From NCBI GenBank assembly GCA_964602515.1, contig CAZRRJ010000001.1:248001-312000 (forward strand): a stretch of 64,000 nucleotides of DNA, written 5' to 3'. The first letter of the stretch is position 1. Every line of letters starts with the position of its first letter. Source of the stretch: Carboxylicivirga sp964602515. GTDB lineage: Bacteria > Bacteroidota > Bacteroidia > Bacteroidales > Marinilabiliaceae. Position numbers and translations under genes: made by a program. The notes under the pieces were generated by a model. That model was not told where the DNA came from, searched no databases, and saw nothing but the letters and a program-made list of their open reading frames with translations. Below, in pieces: positions 54,674 through 62,733 of this stretch.

Positions 54674-56758
54674 ATGAAAGTAATAATAGCAGAAAAACCA
54701 AGTGTAGCGCGCGATATTGCCGCTATTATTGGTGCAAACAAACGCAAAGATGGCTACATAGAAGGTAATGACTATGCCGTTACATGGGCATTTGGACACC
54801 TGGTTGGCCTTGCCCTGCCGGAACATTACGGCATTACTGGCTTTCAGGCTGAGAACCTGCCCATACTTCCCCAAAAGTTTATATTGATGCCGCGACAAGT
54901 AAAAGAGGGTAAAAAATACAAAGCCGACCCGGGAGTTATGAAACAGCTTAAAATCATCAAAAGACTGTTTGATAAGTGTGAACGCATTATTGTTGCTACC
55001 GATGCCGGACGAGAAGGTGAATTGATATTTCGCTTTATCTATAATTATCTGAATTGCACAAAGCCTTTTGAACGCTTATGGATTAGTTCTCTTACGAATC
55101 AGGCCATTCGTAAAGGATTTGAAAACTTACGTTTGGGGAATGAGTATGACAACCTGTATCGTTCAGCCAGAGCCCGTAGTCAGGCGGATTGGCTGATAGG
55201 AATAAATGCTTCGCAGGCACTTTCCATATCAGCAGGGCAAGGAGTTTGGTCGCTGGGGCGCGTACAAACACCCACTTTGGCAATGGTATGCAGCCGTTAT
55301 CTTGAAAACAAGGATTTCAAATCTCAAACCTACTACCAGCTTAAATTAAGTACCGAAAAAGGTTCAGTCTCCATTGTGGCTGTTTCCGATGAAAAGTACA
55401 ACAGCAAACAGGATGCTGACACAATCTTTGAGCGTATCCGCTCTGCAAAATCTGTCAGCGTCGCTAATGTTGAAACAAAGCAGGCTAGTCAGGAACCCCC
55501 TTTGCTTTACGACCTGACCAGCTTGCAAAAAGAAGCAAACAGCAGACATGGTTTTTCTGCTGACAAAACCCTGTCTGTAGCCCAATCGCTCTACGAAACA
55601 GGGCTTATTTCTTACCCGAGAACAGGCAGCCGCTATATTTCAACTGATGTTTTTAACGAAATACCTGAACTTCTCGAAAACCTGTCCACACATGCCACAT
55701 TTGGGACTTATGCCAAAGAATTAGCAGGCAAAGAGTTGAACAAACGGAGTGTTAATGACGATAAAGTAAGTGACCATCATGCCTTAATTGTTACTGAAAA
55801 TATACCAACAGATATTTCAGACGACCAACGCATCGTGTATGATATGATAGCCGGGCGTATGCTGGAAGCATTCTCAGGCAAGTGTCTTAAAGAGAACACG
55901 ACTGCCTTACTTGATGTCTCAGGGATAACATTTACTGCAAAAGGCAGCCTTATCCTTGTTCCCGGATGGAAGCTTGTCTTTAATCGGTCTGATGAAAGCA
56001 ATAAGCTGCTGCCAGCTCTTTCTATGGGTGAATTACTTCCTGTAAAAGAAATTGAATTATTGGAAAAGCAAACCAAAGCCCTTCCATTACATACGGAAAG
56101 TAGTTTGCTGGCAGCAATGGAAACCTGCGGGAAGGAACTTACCACAGAAGATGAACGCGAAGCCCTTAAAGAGGCAGGAATAGGAACACCTGCCACCCGT
56201 GCCGCCATTATTGAAACACTGTTTACAAGGGAATATATTGAACGAAAGAAGAAATCCCTTGTCCCTACCAATAAAGGATTGGTTGTGTACCTAGCGGTAA
56301 AGGACAAAAGAATAGCAGACGTTGCCATGACCGGACAATGGGAAAGTGCTTTGAATAAAATTGCATTGGGCGAAATGGATGCCGGTACTTTTCACAAGGG
56401 TATTGAAATTTATACTGCCCAAATTACAAAGGAACTCTTGTCGGGGGAAATTGAAGGAACAGGCAGTCGGGAAACTTATCCCTGTCCAAAATGCAAAAAC
56501 GGACAGGTAACTGTTTACCGTAAAGTTGCCCGTTGTAATAATGAAGATTGTGGATTGCGTATTTTTCTGCGGATAGCAGGAAAAGATTTAACAAGCCTCC
56601 AACTTAAGGACCTGCTTACCCGTGGCAAAACCGGGCAAATAAAAGGGTTCAAAAGCAAGAATCAAAAACCTTTTAATGCAGCCATTGCCTTTAACAGCGA
56701 ATACGAGACGGTCTTTTTATTCTCCTCAAAAATAGGGAGTAAAAAAAGGAAGAGGTAA
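54674..56758 (+). CDS. topB: DNA topoisomerase III (type IA, CTn-associated TopB)
   Basis: 694 residues. The Toprim domain has E7 in VIIAEKPSVARDIA and D110 in ATDAGREGELIF. The catalytic Tyr is Y314 in GLISYPRTGSRYI. RVQTPTLAMV and a C-terminal Cys4 zinc finger (CPKC...CNNEDC, about 605-632) are present. It relaxes negative supercoils and can resolve single-stranded intermediates; the mobile-element form helps conjugation. It is 33 bp downstream of the DUF3945 gene and followed by a strong terminator. Confidence 0.95.
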   Translation: MKVIIAEKPSVARDIAAIIGANKRKDGYIEGNDYAVTWAFGHLVGLALPEHYGITGFQAENLPILPQKFILMPRQVKEGKKYKADPGVMKQLKIIKRLFDKCERIIVATDAGREGELIFRFIYNYLNCTKPFERLWISSLTNQAIRKGFENLRLGNEYDNLYRSARARSQADWLIGINASQALSISAGQGVWSLGRVQTPTLAMVCSRYLENKDFKSQTYYQLKLSTEKGSVSIVAVSDEKYNSKQDADTIFERIRSAKSVSVANVETKQASQEPPLLYDLTSLQKEANSRHGFSADKTLSVAQSLYETGLISYPRTGSRYISTDVFNEIPELLENLSTHATFGTYAKELAGKELNKRSVNDDKVSDHHALIVTENIPTDISDDQRIVYDMIAGRMLEAFSGKCLKENTTALLDVSGITFTAKGSLILVPGWKLVFNRSDESNKLLPALSMGELLPVKEIELLEKQTKALPLHTESSLLAAMETCGKELTTEDEREALKEAGIGTPATRAAIIETLFTREYIERKKKSLVPTNKGLVVYLAVKDKRIADVAMTGQWESALNKIALGEMDAGTFHKGIEIYTAQITKELLSGEIEGTGSRETYPCPKCKNGQVTVYRKVARCNNEDCGLRIFLRIAGKDLTSLQLKDLLTRGKTGQIKGFKSKNQKPFNAAIAFNSEYETVFLFSSKIGSKKRKR

Positions 56759-56837
56759 AAAACACTATATTTACCACTGAAAGTTTGTCGCATAATGAAA
56801 TTGTTTTGATTTCGTTTACGATGGATTTTTTAGTGGT

Positions 56838-56872
56838 GGCACTTGGGAGGGATACCCAGGTGCCTTTTACTA
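56838..56872 (+). terminator. Strong terminator of the mobC-DUF3945-topB operon
   Basis: GGCACTTGGG pairs with CCCAGGTGCC over 10 bp with one G-U pair and a 7-nt loop, followed by TTTTACTAG and then eight or more T. Confidence 0.85.
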
Positions 56873-57032
56873 GTTTTTTTTCAAAAAAGGAAAGCAATTC
56901 CGATAAAATTGGTACAAGACTTTATGAGTTAATGGTATTCAGAAAGTGAAAAGGCTAATAGGTATGAAAAAAGCTGCACCTCACGAGTAGGCTAATTGTG
57001 CTATTCGATTGGGTTTTGTTAAAATTAAAAAA

Positions 57033-57063
57033 CCCCAGTGTCTATAACAATAATAGCTGGGGC
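57033..57063 (-). terminator. Terminator of the rteC operon
   Basis: CCCCAG (57033-57038) pairs with CTGGGG (57057-57062) and on the minus strand is followed by TTTTTTAATTTT. It lies 18 bp after the rteC stop codon. Confidence 0.75.
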
Positions 57064-57080
57064 TCTAAGGTATCAGTTGA

Positions 57081-57470
57081 TTATTTACCATCCAATTCAT
57101 TAAACTTTTCTTCATATATTTTGATTAAACTACGGAGAAACTTTGAGCGGATAACTTTTCTTCTTGTAATATCAGTATATGCTCTATAATATTTGCCCAA
57201 ATCTATATTGAAAAGTTGCTCAAAAGCTTCAACTATGCATTTTACGCTAATATCACCATCATTTATAGCTTTTGAATGATACAGGGCATAGGCCAGCTCA
57301 ATCAAATCTATTTTATTGAAAGACCATTGAAGCTGGATAAAGTTTTTGCTTTCCTCGTGTTTTTCAGAACACATTCCCTGATTATCTTCACCAGAATACT
57401 TTAAACTAAGTTGGATGTATTCGATTTCAGCACATAAAAATGAGGAAATGTTGTTGAAAAACATCTCCAC
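57081..57470 (-). CDS. RteC-like protein, C-terminal part
   Basis: 129 residues from a GTG; the best-conserved segment (about 47-120) is typical of RteC: LQWSFNKIDLIELAYALY, then FEQLFNIDLGKYYRAY and ITRRKVIRSKFLRSL. In CTnDOT, RteC activates excision genes by binding upstream DNA. Full RteC proteins are about 220 residues, and the missing N-terminal part could be the 82-residue frame just upstream. The two frames meet at a run of nine A (57506-57514), where a one-base slip would fuse them. It is either a split pseudogene or a frameshifted gene. Confidence 0.7.
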   Translation of the reverse strand: MEMFFNNISSFLCAEIEYIQLSLKYSGEDNQGMCSEKHEESKNFIQLQWSFNKIDLIELAYALYHSKAINDGDISVKCIVEAFEQLFNIDLGKYYRAYTDITRRKVIRSKFLRSLIKIYEEKFNELDGK

Positions 57471-57477
57471 ATCAGCC

Positions 57478-57726
57478 TCATTCGATGGAGGTTTGGTATT
57501 TTTTTTTCGCTAAAACTCTTTTTTTGCATTCTAAATCATTTTTCAGATGAATTAAATACCGATAACTTTTTAGCAATCTTGACTCATGGTTTTTATTAAC
57601 CATATTAAGAACCCTCTTTTTGATTCTTACAGTCATTTCCGGAATTTTGCCGGGGTTCATGTTACCTGTAATTAGCTTGTTCAATTCTCTCATTACCGGG
57701 TCGTTGTATAATGCTTCCATTTTCAA
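57478..57726 (-). CDS. Probable N-terminal half of a split rteC-like gene
   Basis: 82 residues with no recognisable family on its own; basic and helical (MTVRIKKRVLNMVNK, KNDLECKKRVLAKKK). It ends 7 bp before the RteC-like frame. Reading changes frame at A9 (57506-57514): with one base shift the protein would continue as NTKPPSNEADVEMFF into the RteC C-terminal half, giving about 220 residues, the normal RteC length. It may be a remnant, a sequencing artefact, or a slippage site. Confidence 0.5.
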   Translation of the reverse strand: MKMEALYNDPVMRELNKLITGNMNPGKIPEMTVRIKKRVLNMVNKNHESRLLKSYRYLIHLKNDLECKKRVLAKKKYQTSIE

Positions 57727-57879
57727 TAAGATTTAAATTATTAATATGTTGGTTGATTCTGTTACTACTTAAGAAATACCAAAACTTTATAGAGACTGGA
57801 ACAAGAAAATAAACACCCGGTACAATAATTTCCTGACCTATTTTAAAGTTCAGCTAAAGCAGTTATGCACAGCATCAAA

Positions 57880-58452
57880 TCATTTGCTCTCCGGTTTTTT
57901 GTTCATTTTCAACATATCTAAACATTTATTCTCTTCTTTAGATATGATAAAGAGTGCATTCACTTCCTGTCTGGTTTGTAACGAAGGGTTAAAAAACGAA
58001 AAAGAGCAATCAGCTTTCTTAACCAATAATTCGTCAGGGCTTCTAACTTCATAACGGCTCATATATTCAGGATTCCACTCCTTAGCTTTTTTTAATTTGG
58101 CTTTTGCTTTTTCCAGCTTTGATAATGCGTTTTCAAGAAGTGCCTTTGCAACTATGTCATCTTCGCTTTTTTTGTGTTTATCAACTGTTTCTTGCCAATA
58201 ATCAACACTCTTGTGTGCAGTTTCAGTCTTTTGTAATTTTTCTTTCTTAAATCGTTCCTGAAGAATGCTAATACTGTCTGAAACAAACACGTCATCAACA
58301 GAGAGACTTAAAAACTTAATTTTCAAATCTGTTTTTACTCCCTTATTATCTGTTTGAAGATAATCTGCAATGATTTTCTCATACCTTGATTCCAAAGAAT
58401 TGGAACAAGAAAAAAAACATAAAGACAGTATTGTCATTAAAAATGTCTTCAT
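57880..58452 (-). CDS. Lipoprotein with coiled coil
   Basis: 190 residues. The signal peptide ends in SLCFFSC16, a lipobox. The middle (about 95-125, ENALSKLEKAKAKLKKAKEW) is a charged, heptad-like coiled coil. The C-terminal part ends in KKPESK. The family is not recognised. The residues after Cys are SNSLESRYE, only moderately acidic. It is the last gene of the lipoprotein cluster in transcription order, separated from the next by about 100 bp. Confidence 0.75.
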   Translation of the reverse strand: MKTFLMTILSLCFFSCSNSLESRYEKIIADYLQTDNKGVKTDLKIKFLSLSVDDVFVSDSISILQERFKKEKLQKTETAHKSVDYWQETVDKHKKSEDDIVAKALLENALSKLEKAKAKLKKAKEWNPEYMSRYEVRSPDELLVKKADCSFSFFNPSLQTRQEVNALFIISKEENKCLDMLKMNKKPESK

Positions 58453-58553
58453 ACGGCTATAATTTTATTCTTAAGTCAAATACAATAACGTAGCTTTGTT
58501 GATTGCATCACTAATCCGCTATATTCCTTTGATAGTTAAATTAAAAAGGCATA

Positions 58554-59006
58554 CTAATTCTCGACCTTTTTGTATTTTACCTGAATTGCAGGTGTTACCG
58601 TTGTATCGCTTATTATCATTATCGAGTCGTTTAGCAATTCATAGGTAAGGTTTATAGTGTCTACATATTGCGTATGAGACTCATAATAAAACTCAAAAAA
58701 ATCGTTATCCCGAAGAAATGCAGAGTTGTCTTTAATATTAATATTTAAAGCGGAATTATAGCGGATTCTGCCATTATTTGGCAAACCGTTTTCCTTGTCA
58801 ATATGGTCGGTATAGAAATGAAGTTCTTGTCTATTATCAATAGAATCCCAACCCATTGATTCTGAGGTTTTATATTCTGCTTCCTCCCATTTAATAATGT
58901 AACCAAACATTTCCGGGTCTATTATTGGTTTGTGGTCATTTTCCTCACTATCTAAGCAGCTCGAAAAAAGAAAAAGTGATAGAAAAATTAAAAGATAGTT
59001 TTTCAT
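58554..59006 (-). CDS. Small lipoprotein
   Basis: 150 residues. Signal peptide and lipobox end in LFSSC17, followed by LDSEEND. Acidic residues right after the lipid Cys act as a surface-export signal in Bacteroidota, so a surface-exposed lipoprotein is likely. The body is probably beta-rich (FYTDHIDKENGLP, YYESHTQYVDTINLTYELL). No family recognised. It is 88 bp downstream of the astacin gene on the same strand. Confidence 0.75.
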   Translation of the reverse strand: MKNYLLIFLSLFLFSSCLDSEENDHKPIIDPEMFGYIIKWEEAEYKTSESMGWDSIDNRQELHFYTDHIDKENGLPNNGRIRYNSALNINIKDNSAFLRDNDFFEFYYESHTQYVDTINLTYELLNDSIMIISDTTVTPAIQVKYKKVEN

Positions 59007-59094
59007 GGGATTTTATTTAGTAATATTTTTAATGCAATAGCGGAAACAAACCCCAATGGGTCTGCTTCCGGTTTTGCAAGTGATAATGAACTAT

Positions 59095-60213
59095 TTAAAA
59101 ATTATTCGGTATTCTTCCTCCAGGTGGTGGGTTCGGGTTACCATAATTTAACTGTGCTTGCAGTTGTAATCGTTCGGAAGGAGTCATGATAGAGCCGTCC
59201 TGTTTGTATACTACATCGTCCAATTCCCTATAAGTGTCAGAGCGTGCAATGTATGGCAAATAAAATGTATTCGGAAATAACCTGTCATTTGTACTAAGCC
59301 CTTGTCGTTGTCCCCACCACGTAGTTCCATCCTTCCTTGTCAAAGAGGGTTGAGAAGTATTGATTTCAAAACCGGTATAAGAGGAGTACATCATTACTGA
59401 ATTAAAATCAAATGTCCCAATACAGTAATAATTGCTTGTTCTTTTATAGAAATTATCTTTATACTCTTGCTTAATATTGCTCATGTGCACATTAACGTAA
59501 TTATCTCTATCATATCTGTTATGTTCGTGTAGTAACCCTATTGCATGTCCTATTTCATGTATTACGGTTCCAACAGAACAGCCGTAAGGCACCAGAGTCA
59601 AATCCTGCCGACCACCAATTCTGCCTACATATGATTGATTATGTGACCCGTCACAGAAATTTACGTATGGATAGTAAAAACCATAAGTTGGGTCTTGTAC
59701 AGGCTCATTCGTCGCATTATAGAACCTTACATTGGAATGTGCCTCCCAATATTCCAAGGCTTCTTTAACCAATGACTTTGTGTAGCTGTTCAATGTTGTT
59801 CCTGTGGTACTATGAGAATATGTGAACCTTACCATTGCCCACAAATTGTATGATGTTGGGTAAATTGCATTAGATTTTAAATTGACATCGCCGGAAATTT
59901 GTTTGTAACCCGTTGCAAGACTCACGGGAATGCTGTTTTCTTCATCAATTTCCGGTTTTTCTAATGGCAGAAAATCACCCTTTTCATCCAATGACTTTAG
60001 TTGTTGTTCTGACAATACAATGTCTCCTTCGTAGAAATATTTATCTCCACGCTTCTTAACAACAACTCCAGATTTCAAGGTTGTTAATTCAGAAACTTCT
60101 TCCTGATTGTCTGGCACAATAGGTACATCTTGTACTGGCTCCATTTCCTTAGAGCAGGAAACGGCAAATAACGAAAGGGCAATTAACCCTATAAAATAGT
60201 TTTTAACTTTCAT
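59095..60213 (-). CDS. Astacin-family (M12A) zinc metalloprotease lipoprotein
   Basis: 372 residues. Lipobox FAVSC20 is followed by SKEMEP. A propeptide-like region covers about 30-120. The catalytic domain starts near residue 120. The zinc site is H219-E220-IG-H223-AIGLL-H229-E, and the Met-turn SVMMY (272-276) supplies M and the Tyr ligand, so the enzyme should be active. A C-terminal segment, YLPYIARSDTYRELDDVV to the end, is shared almost word for word with the paralogue at 60633. Surface or periplasmic location is expected from the signal. It is adjacent to the DUF4377-like lipoprotein gene. Confidence 0.93.
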   Translation of the reverse strand: MKVKNYFIGLIALSLFAVSCSKEMEPVQDVPIVPDNQEEVSELTTLKSGVVVKKRGDKYFYEGDIVLSEQQLKSLDEKGDFLPLEKPEIDEENSIPVSLATGYKQISGDVNLKSNAIYPTSYNLWAMVRFTYSHSTTGTTLNSYTKSLVKEALEYWEAHSNVRFYNATNEPVQDPTYGFYYPYVNFCDGSHNQSYVGRIGGRQDLTLVPYGCSVGTVIHEIGHAIGLLHEHNRYDRDNYVNVHMSNIKQEYKDNFYKRTSNYYCIGTFDFNSVMMYSSYTGFEINTSQPSLTRKDGTTWWGQRQGLSTNDRLFPNTFYLPYIARSDTYRELDDVVYKQDGSIMTPSERLQLQAQLNYGNPNPPPGGRIPNNF

Positions 60214-60229
60214 AGAATTGGATTTTAAA

Positions 60230-60595
60230 TTAATCTTGTTTTTTATTCTTTGTAATAACTTTGTTTAGGCTGTAAGTAAAACTCATTCCATCTGCAGGAT
60301 ATATGGCCAGATGTGTTTTTGTTACTGACAACTTGTATTCAAAGTTTTCTTCAAACACAAAACCATTTATGGCGTTCAGTGGATGAGCAGTCCAATGGTC
60401 ACTTGATTCTTCTTTTATATTTATCCCCTCGGAAGGAACTCCGTTGTTTTCAAATGGATAAAAGTCAACAATCTCGGAACCTACGTAAATTGTTATTTTT
60501 TCGCTCCAATCTTTTTTATCATCATCGTCATCAAGACAACTGTTTAAAACAATAACTGGTAGTGTCATTGCCAGTAGGATAAGTAAACGTTTCAT
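60230..60595 (-). CDS. DUF4377-like small lipoprotein
   Basis: 121 residues. Lipobox IVLNSC20 is followed by LDDDDDKK, a strong acidic surface-export signal. The segment HWTAHPLNAINGFVFEENFEYKLSV resembles DUF4377 (beta-rich, with the GFxxExxxEYxLxV pattern); this assignment is tentative. It lies 16 bp upstream of the astacin gene and 37 bp downstream of the pseudo-astacin gene, so it could be a partner or inhibitor of the protease, which is inference. Confidence 0.65.
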   Translation of the reverse strand: MKRLLILLAMTLPVIVLNSCLDDDDDKKDWSEKITIYVGSEIVDFYPFENNGVPSEGINIKEESSDHWTAHPLNAINGFVFEENFEYKLSVTKTHLAIYPADGMSFTYSLNKVITKNKKQD

Positions 60596-60632
60596 TATTA
60601 TTGGTTTTTACGAGTGATTATTTGAGTTCATT

Positions 60633-61664
60633 TTACCATGGAACAGGGTTTATACGACCACCAGCCGGTGGGTATGGATTGCCATTGTTTAAATATGCCT
60701 GAAGTTGTAGTCTTTCCGCAGCTGAGAGCTGGTTGTTATATCTATCAAACACCACATTATCCAGTTCACGATAAGTATCACTACGAGCAATGTAGGGCAA
60801 GTAAAAATAATTTAGAAAGCTTCTATCAAGGGATGATAACTGGTCATTCGGTATGATTTCTGCTCCATTTTTCAGTCGGATTGAGTTTGTTCCAAATTCA
60901 TTGGTTCCTGCCAGTGTTATCGAGTTGATATCGAAATTACCAATACTGTAATAGTTTGAGGTAATTTTATTAAAATGATAGCGGTTCACAGAACTGACGT
61001 TACTAAGGTCTATATTCACATAGCTATCCCTATCGTTTCGTTGTTGTTCGTTATACATTCCAGCGACATTACACAAAGCCCTAACAATAAAACCTACCGA
61101 TGCATCTTGAGGAAGATAGATATATTGCTCTCCTCCCTGACGACCAATATAAGTGGAACCTATTTTACCACTAGCAACCTGACTTATATGGACATTGGGA
61201 TATTGGAACCCATATACTGGATGGGTTTCGGTATCCAATATTGCATTATAAAATCTGATGTTCGTTTCTTGTTCAACGATGGATATGGACATTATTACCA
61301 TACTTCTCAGGGGTTCCTGTATATTGCCCAGTTTTAACCTTATCATCGACCAAAACCGGTTTTGGTATGGGTTTACTCCATAAGCTTTTAACTTGTTGTC
61401 AGGAATTGGCTTAAATACACCTCCGTGGGATGGAATCAGTGAATCTATTAATGTGTTGGCAGAATTATCCAATTCATTTTCCAAAAACGGGCTGCCGGTA
61501 GTTTCCCAATTGGCAATTTGTTGTTTACTGTACTCAACCTGGTAATTCAGTTCGTTGACTTCCTGACCAAGTTCGTTTAAAGAGTCAAAATCATCACTTT
61601 GACAAGAGGACACCATTACAATTATTGCAATGAGCCCGGCTAAATAATAACTAATCTTTCTCAT
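60633..61664 (-). CDS. Inactive astacin-like paralogue lipoprotein (pseudoprotease)
   Basis: 343 residues, closely related to the astacin at 59095 (shared SIxNIRFYNA, YGFQYPxV, IGRQGG, YVNxDxSNV, FYLPYIARSDTYRELD and PPAGGRI). At the zinc site the HExxHxxGxxHE pattern is replaced by R195-A196-L-C-N199-V-A-G-M-Y-N205-E206, and the Met-turn SVMMY is replaced by SITLA. All three His ligands, the catalytic Glu and the Met-turn are therefore lost, while the surrounding fold is conserved. Lipobox MVSSC21 is followed by QSDD. It is probably a binding protein rather than an enzyme. Confidence 0.88.
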   Translation of the reverse strand: MRKISYYLAGLIAIIVMVSSCQSDDFDSLNELGQEVNELNYQVEYSKQQIANWETTGSPFLENELDNSANTLIDSLIPSHGGVFKPIPDNKLKAYGVNPYQNRFWSMIRLKLGNIQEPLRSMVIMSISIVEQETNIRFYNAILDTETHPVYGFQYPNVHISQVASGKIGSTYIGRQGGEQYIYLPQDASVGFIVRALCNVAGMYNEQQRNDRDSYVNIDLSNVSSVNRYHFNKITSNYYSIGNFDINSITLAGTNEFGTNSIRLKNGAEIIPNDQLSSLDRSFLNYFYLPYIARSDTYRELDNVVFDRYNNQLSAAERLQLQAYLNNGNPYPPAGGRINPVPW

Positions 61665-61682
61665 AAGGTTTTTTTAAAGTGT

Positions 61683-62015
61683 TTAATCTTCTGTTATTTC
61701 AATGTTTTTGTTCATTTCCTCTGCTTTTCTGAGGTACTCCTGATATAAATCATCCGGAATGTGTAACTCTTCAGCTTCCTTAGCAGTTAAATCCAGAATG
61801 AAGATTGAATTCTTACAAATAATTCTGTCGGCCAGCAAAAGTTCCGGACTGGATTGTATCGTGAATATTGCCACCAAACTATCCTGTAACTGCTTTTGAG
61901 TGTTGCCCTCATTTTCTAATTCCTTATTGTAATCATCATTCAAATAATCTTGTCTGCACGATGCCAATCCTAGTAGCAAGAGTGTGACATACAGTATTAT
62001 GTTTTTTGGTTTCAT
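61683..62015 (-). CDS. Small acidic lipoprotein
   Basis: 110 residues. Lipobox GLASC20 is followed by RQDYLNDDYN, an acidic export-type segment. The rest is helical and rich in Glu and Asn (TAKEAEELHIPDDLYQEYLRKAEEMNKN). Family not recognised. Located 18 bp upstream of the pseudo-astacin gene, so co-transcribed. It could be a chaperone or receptor for its neighbours, without evidence. Confidence 0.7.
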   Translation of the reverse strand: MKPKNIILYVTLLLLGLASCRQDYLNDDYNKELENEGNTQKQLQDSLVAIFTIQSSPELLLADRIICKNSIFILDLTAKEAEELHIPDDLYQEYLRKAEEMNKNIEITED

Positions 62016-62094
62016 TTTATATTATTTTTAAAGATTATTCTATTGGTCATGTGTAAGTATGCTGCTAAAATCTCCTTTTATATTGAGGTTGTTT

Positions 62095-62700
62095 TTACTC
62101 TATGGTTAAATTTGATTCTCCTGTTATATAAAACTCACCTTGTACTTTGAGCGATTTTTTGTTATCTTCTTCATCAGGAGAAACTACTTCAAATTCTATT
62201 TGTCCCTTCATCTCTTTATTTTCAAAATCAATCTTCGTAAATTCAATATAGCCTGTACCGAAACACAGGTACATGCTTGCATTTAAGCCTAAGCTACAGA
62301 ATGATTTTTTTTGTTCGTAATAATCCCAGGTACGGTCCATATCAATAAGATATTCAAGATTGGGAAGTGGTGAGACCTGATATCTTTTACCTTCAATTAA
62401 AGGGGGAACAAAATGTATTTTAAACCGAAGGACATAAAAAGGAAGATTACTTGATGTGTCAATCGGATGAACACTTGAATAAAAGCTAATTACACTATCG
62501 CGGTATTCAATTCTTGGGCTATGTAAAGCACCCGGTGTAATAAACATTGAAGGATGTTCAAGATATGCTTCTCCGTTTATAGTACATTCAAATTTAGAGT
62601 CAGATTTCAAAATATCATCTTCACACCCATTTAACAGCACTGATACAAATAGTATTGTAAACAGCATCATTTTAGATTTTATATTTAAGGACATATTCAT
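62095..62700 (-). CDS. Beta-rich surface lipoprotein, unknown family
   Basis: 201 residues. Lipobox LLNGC26 is followed by EDDILKSDSK. A second internal Met (M11) makes MMLFTILF a shorter plausible start. The mature part has alternating beta-like stretches (FECTINGEAYLEHP, FYVLRFKIHFVPPLIEGKRYQ, IEFTKIDFENKEMKGQIEFEVV), which resembles DUF-type lipoproteins with a beta-sandwich; no family is assigned. It lies 34 bp downstream of the Big_2-domain gene. Confidence 0.7.
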   Translation of the reverse strand: MNMSLNIKSKMMLFTILFVSVLLNGCEDDILKSDSKFECTINGEAYLEHPSMFITPGALHSPRIEYRDSVISFYSSVHPIDTSSNLPFYVLRFKIHFVPPLIEGKRYQVSPLPNLEYLIDMDRTWDYYEQKKSFCSLGLNASMYLCFGTGYIEFTKIDFENKEMKGQIEFEVVSPDEEDNKKSLKVQGEFYITGESNLTIE

Positions 62701-62733
62701 AGTTTCTAATATTATCTCTTTTGCAATTTATTT

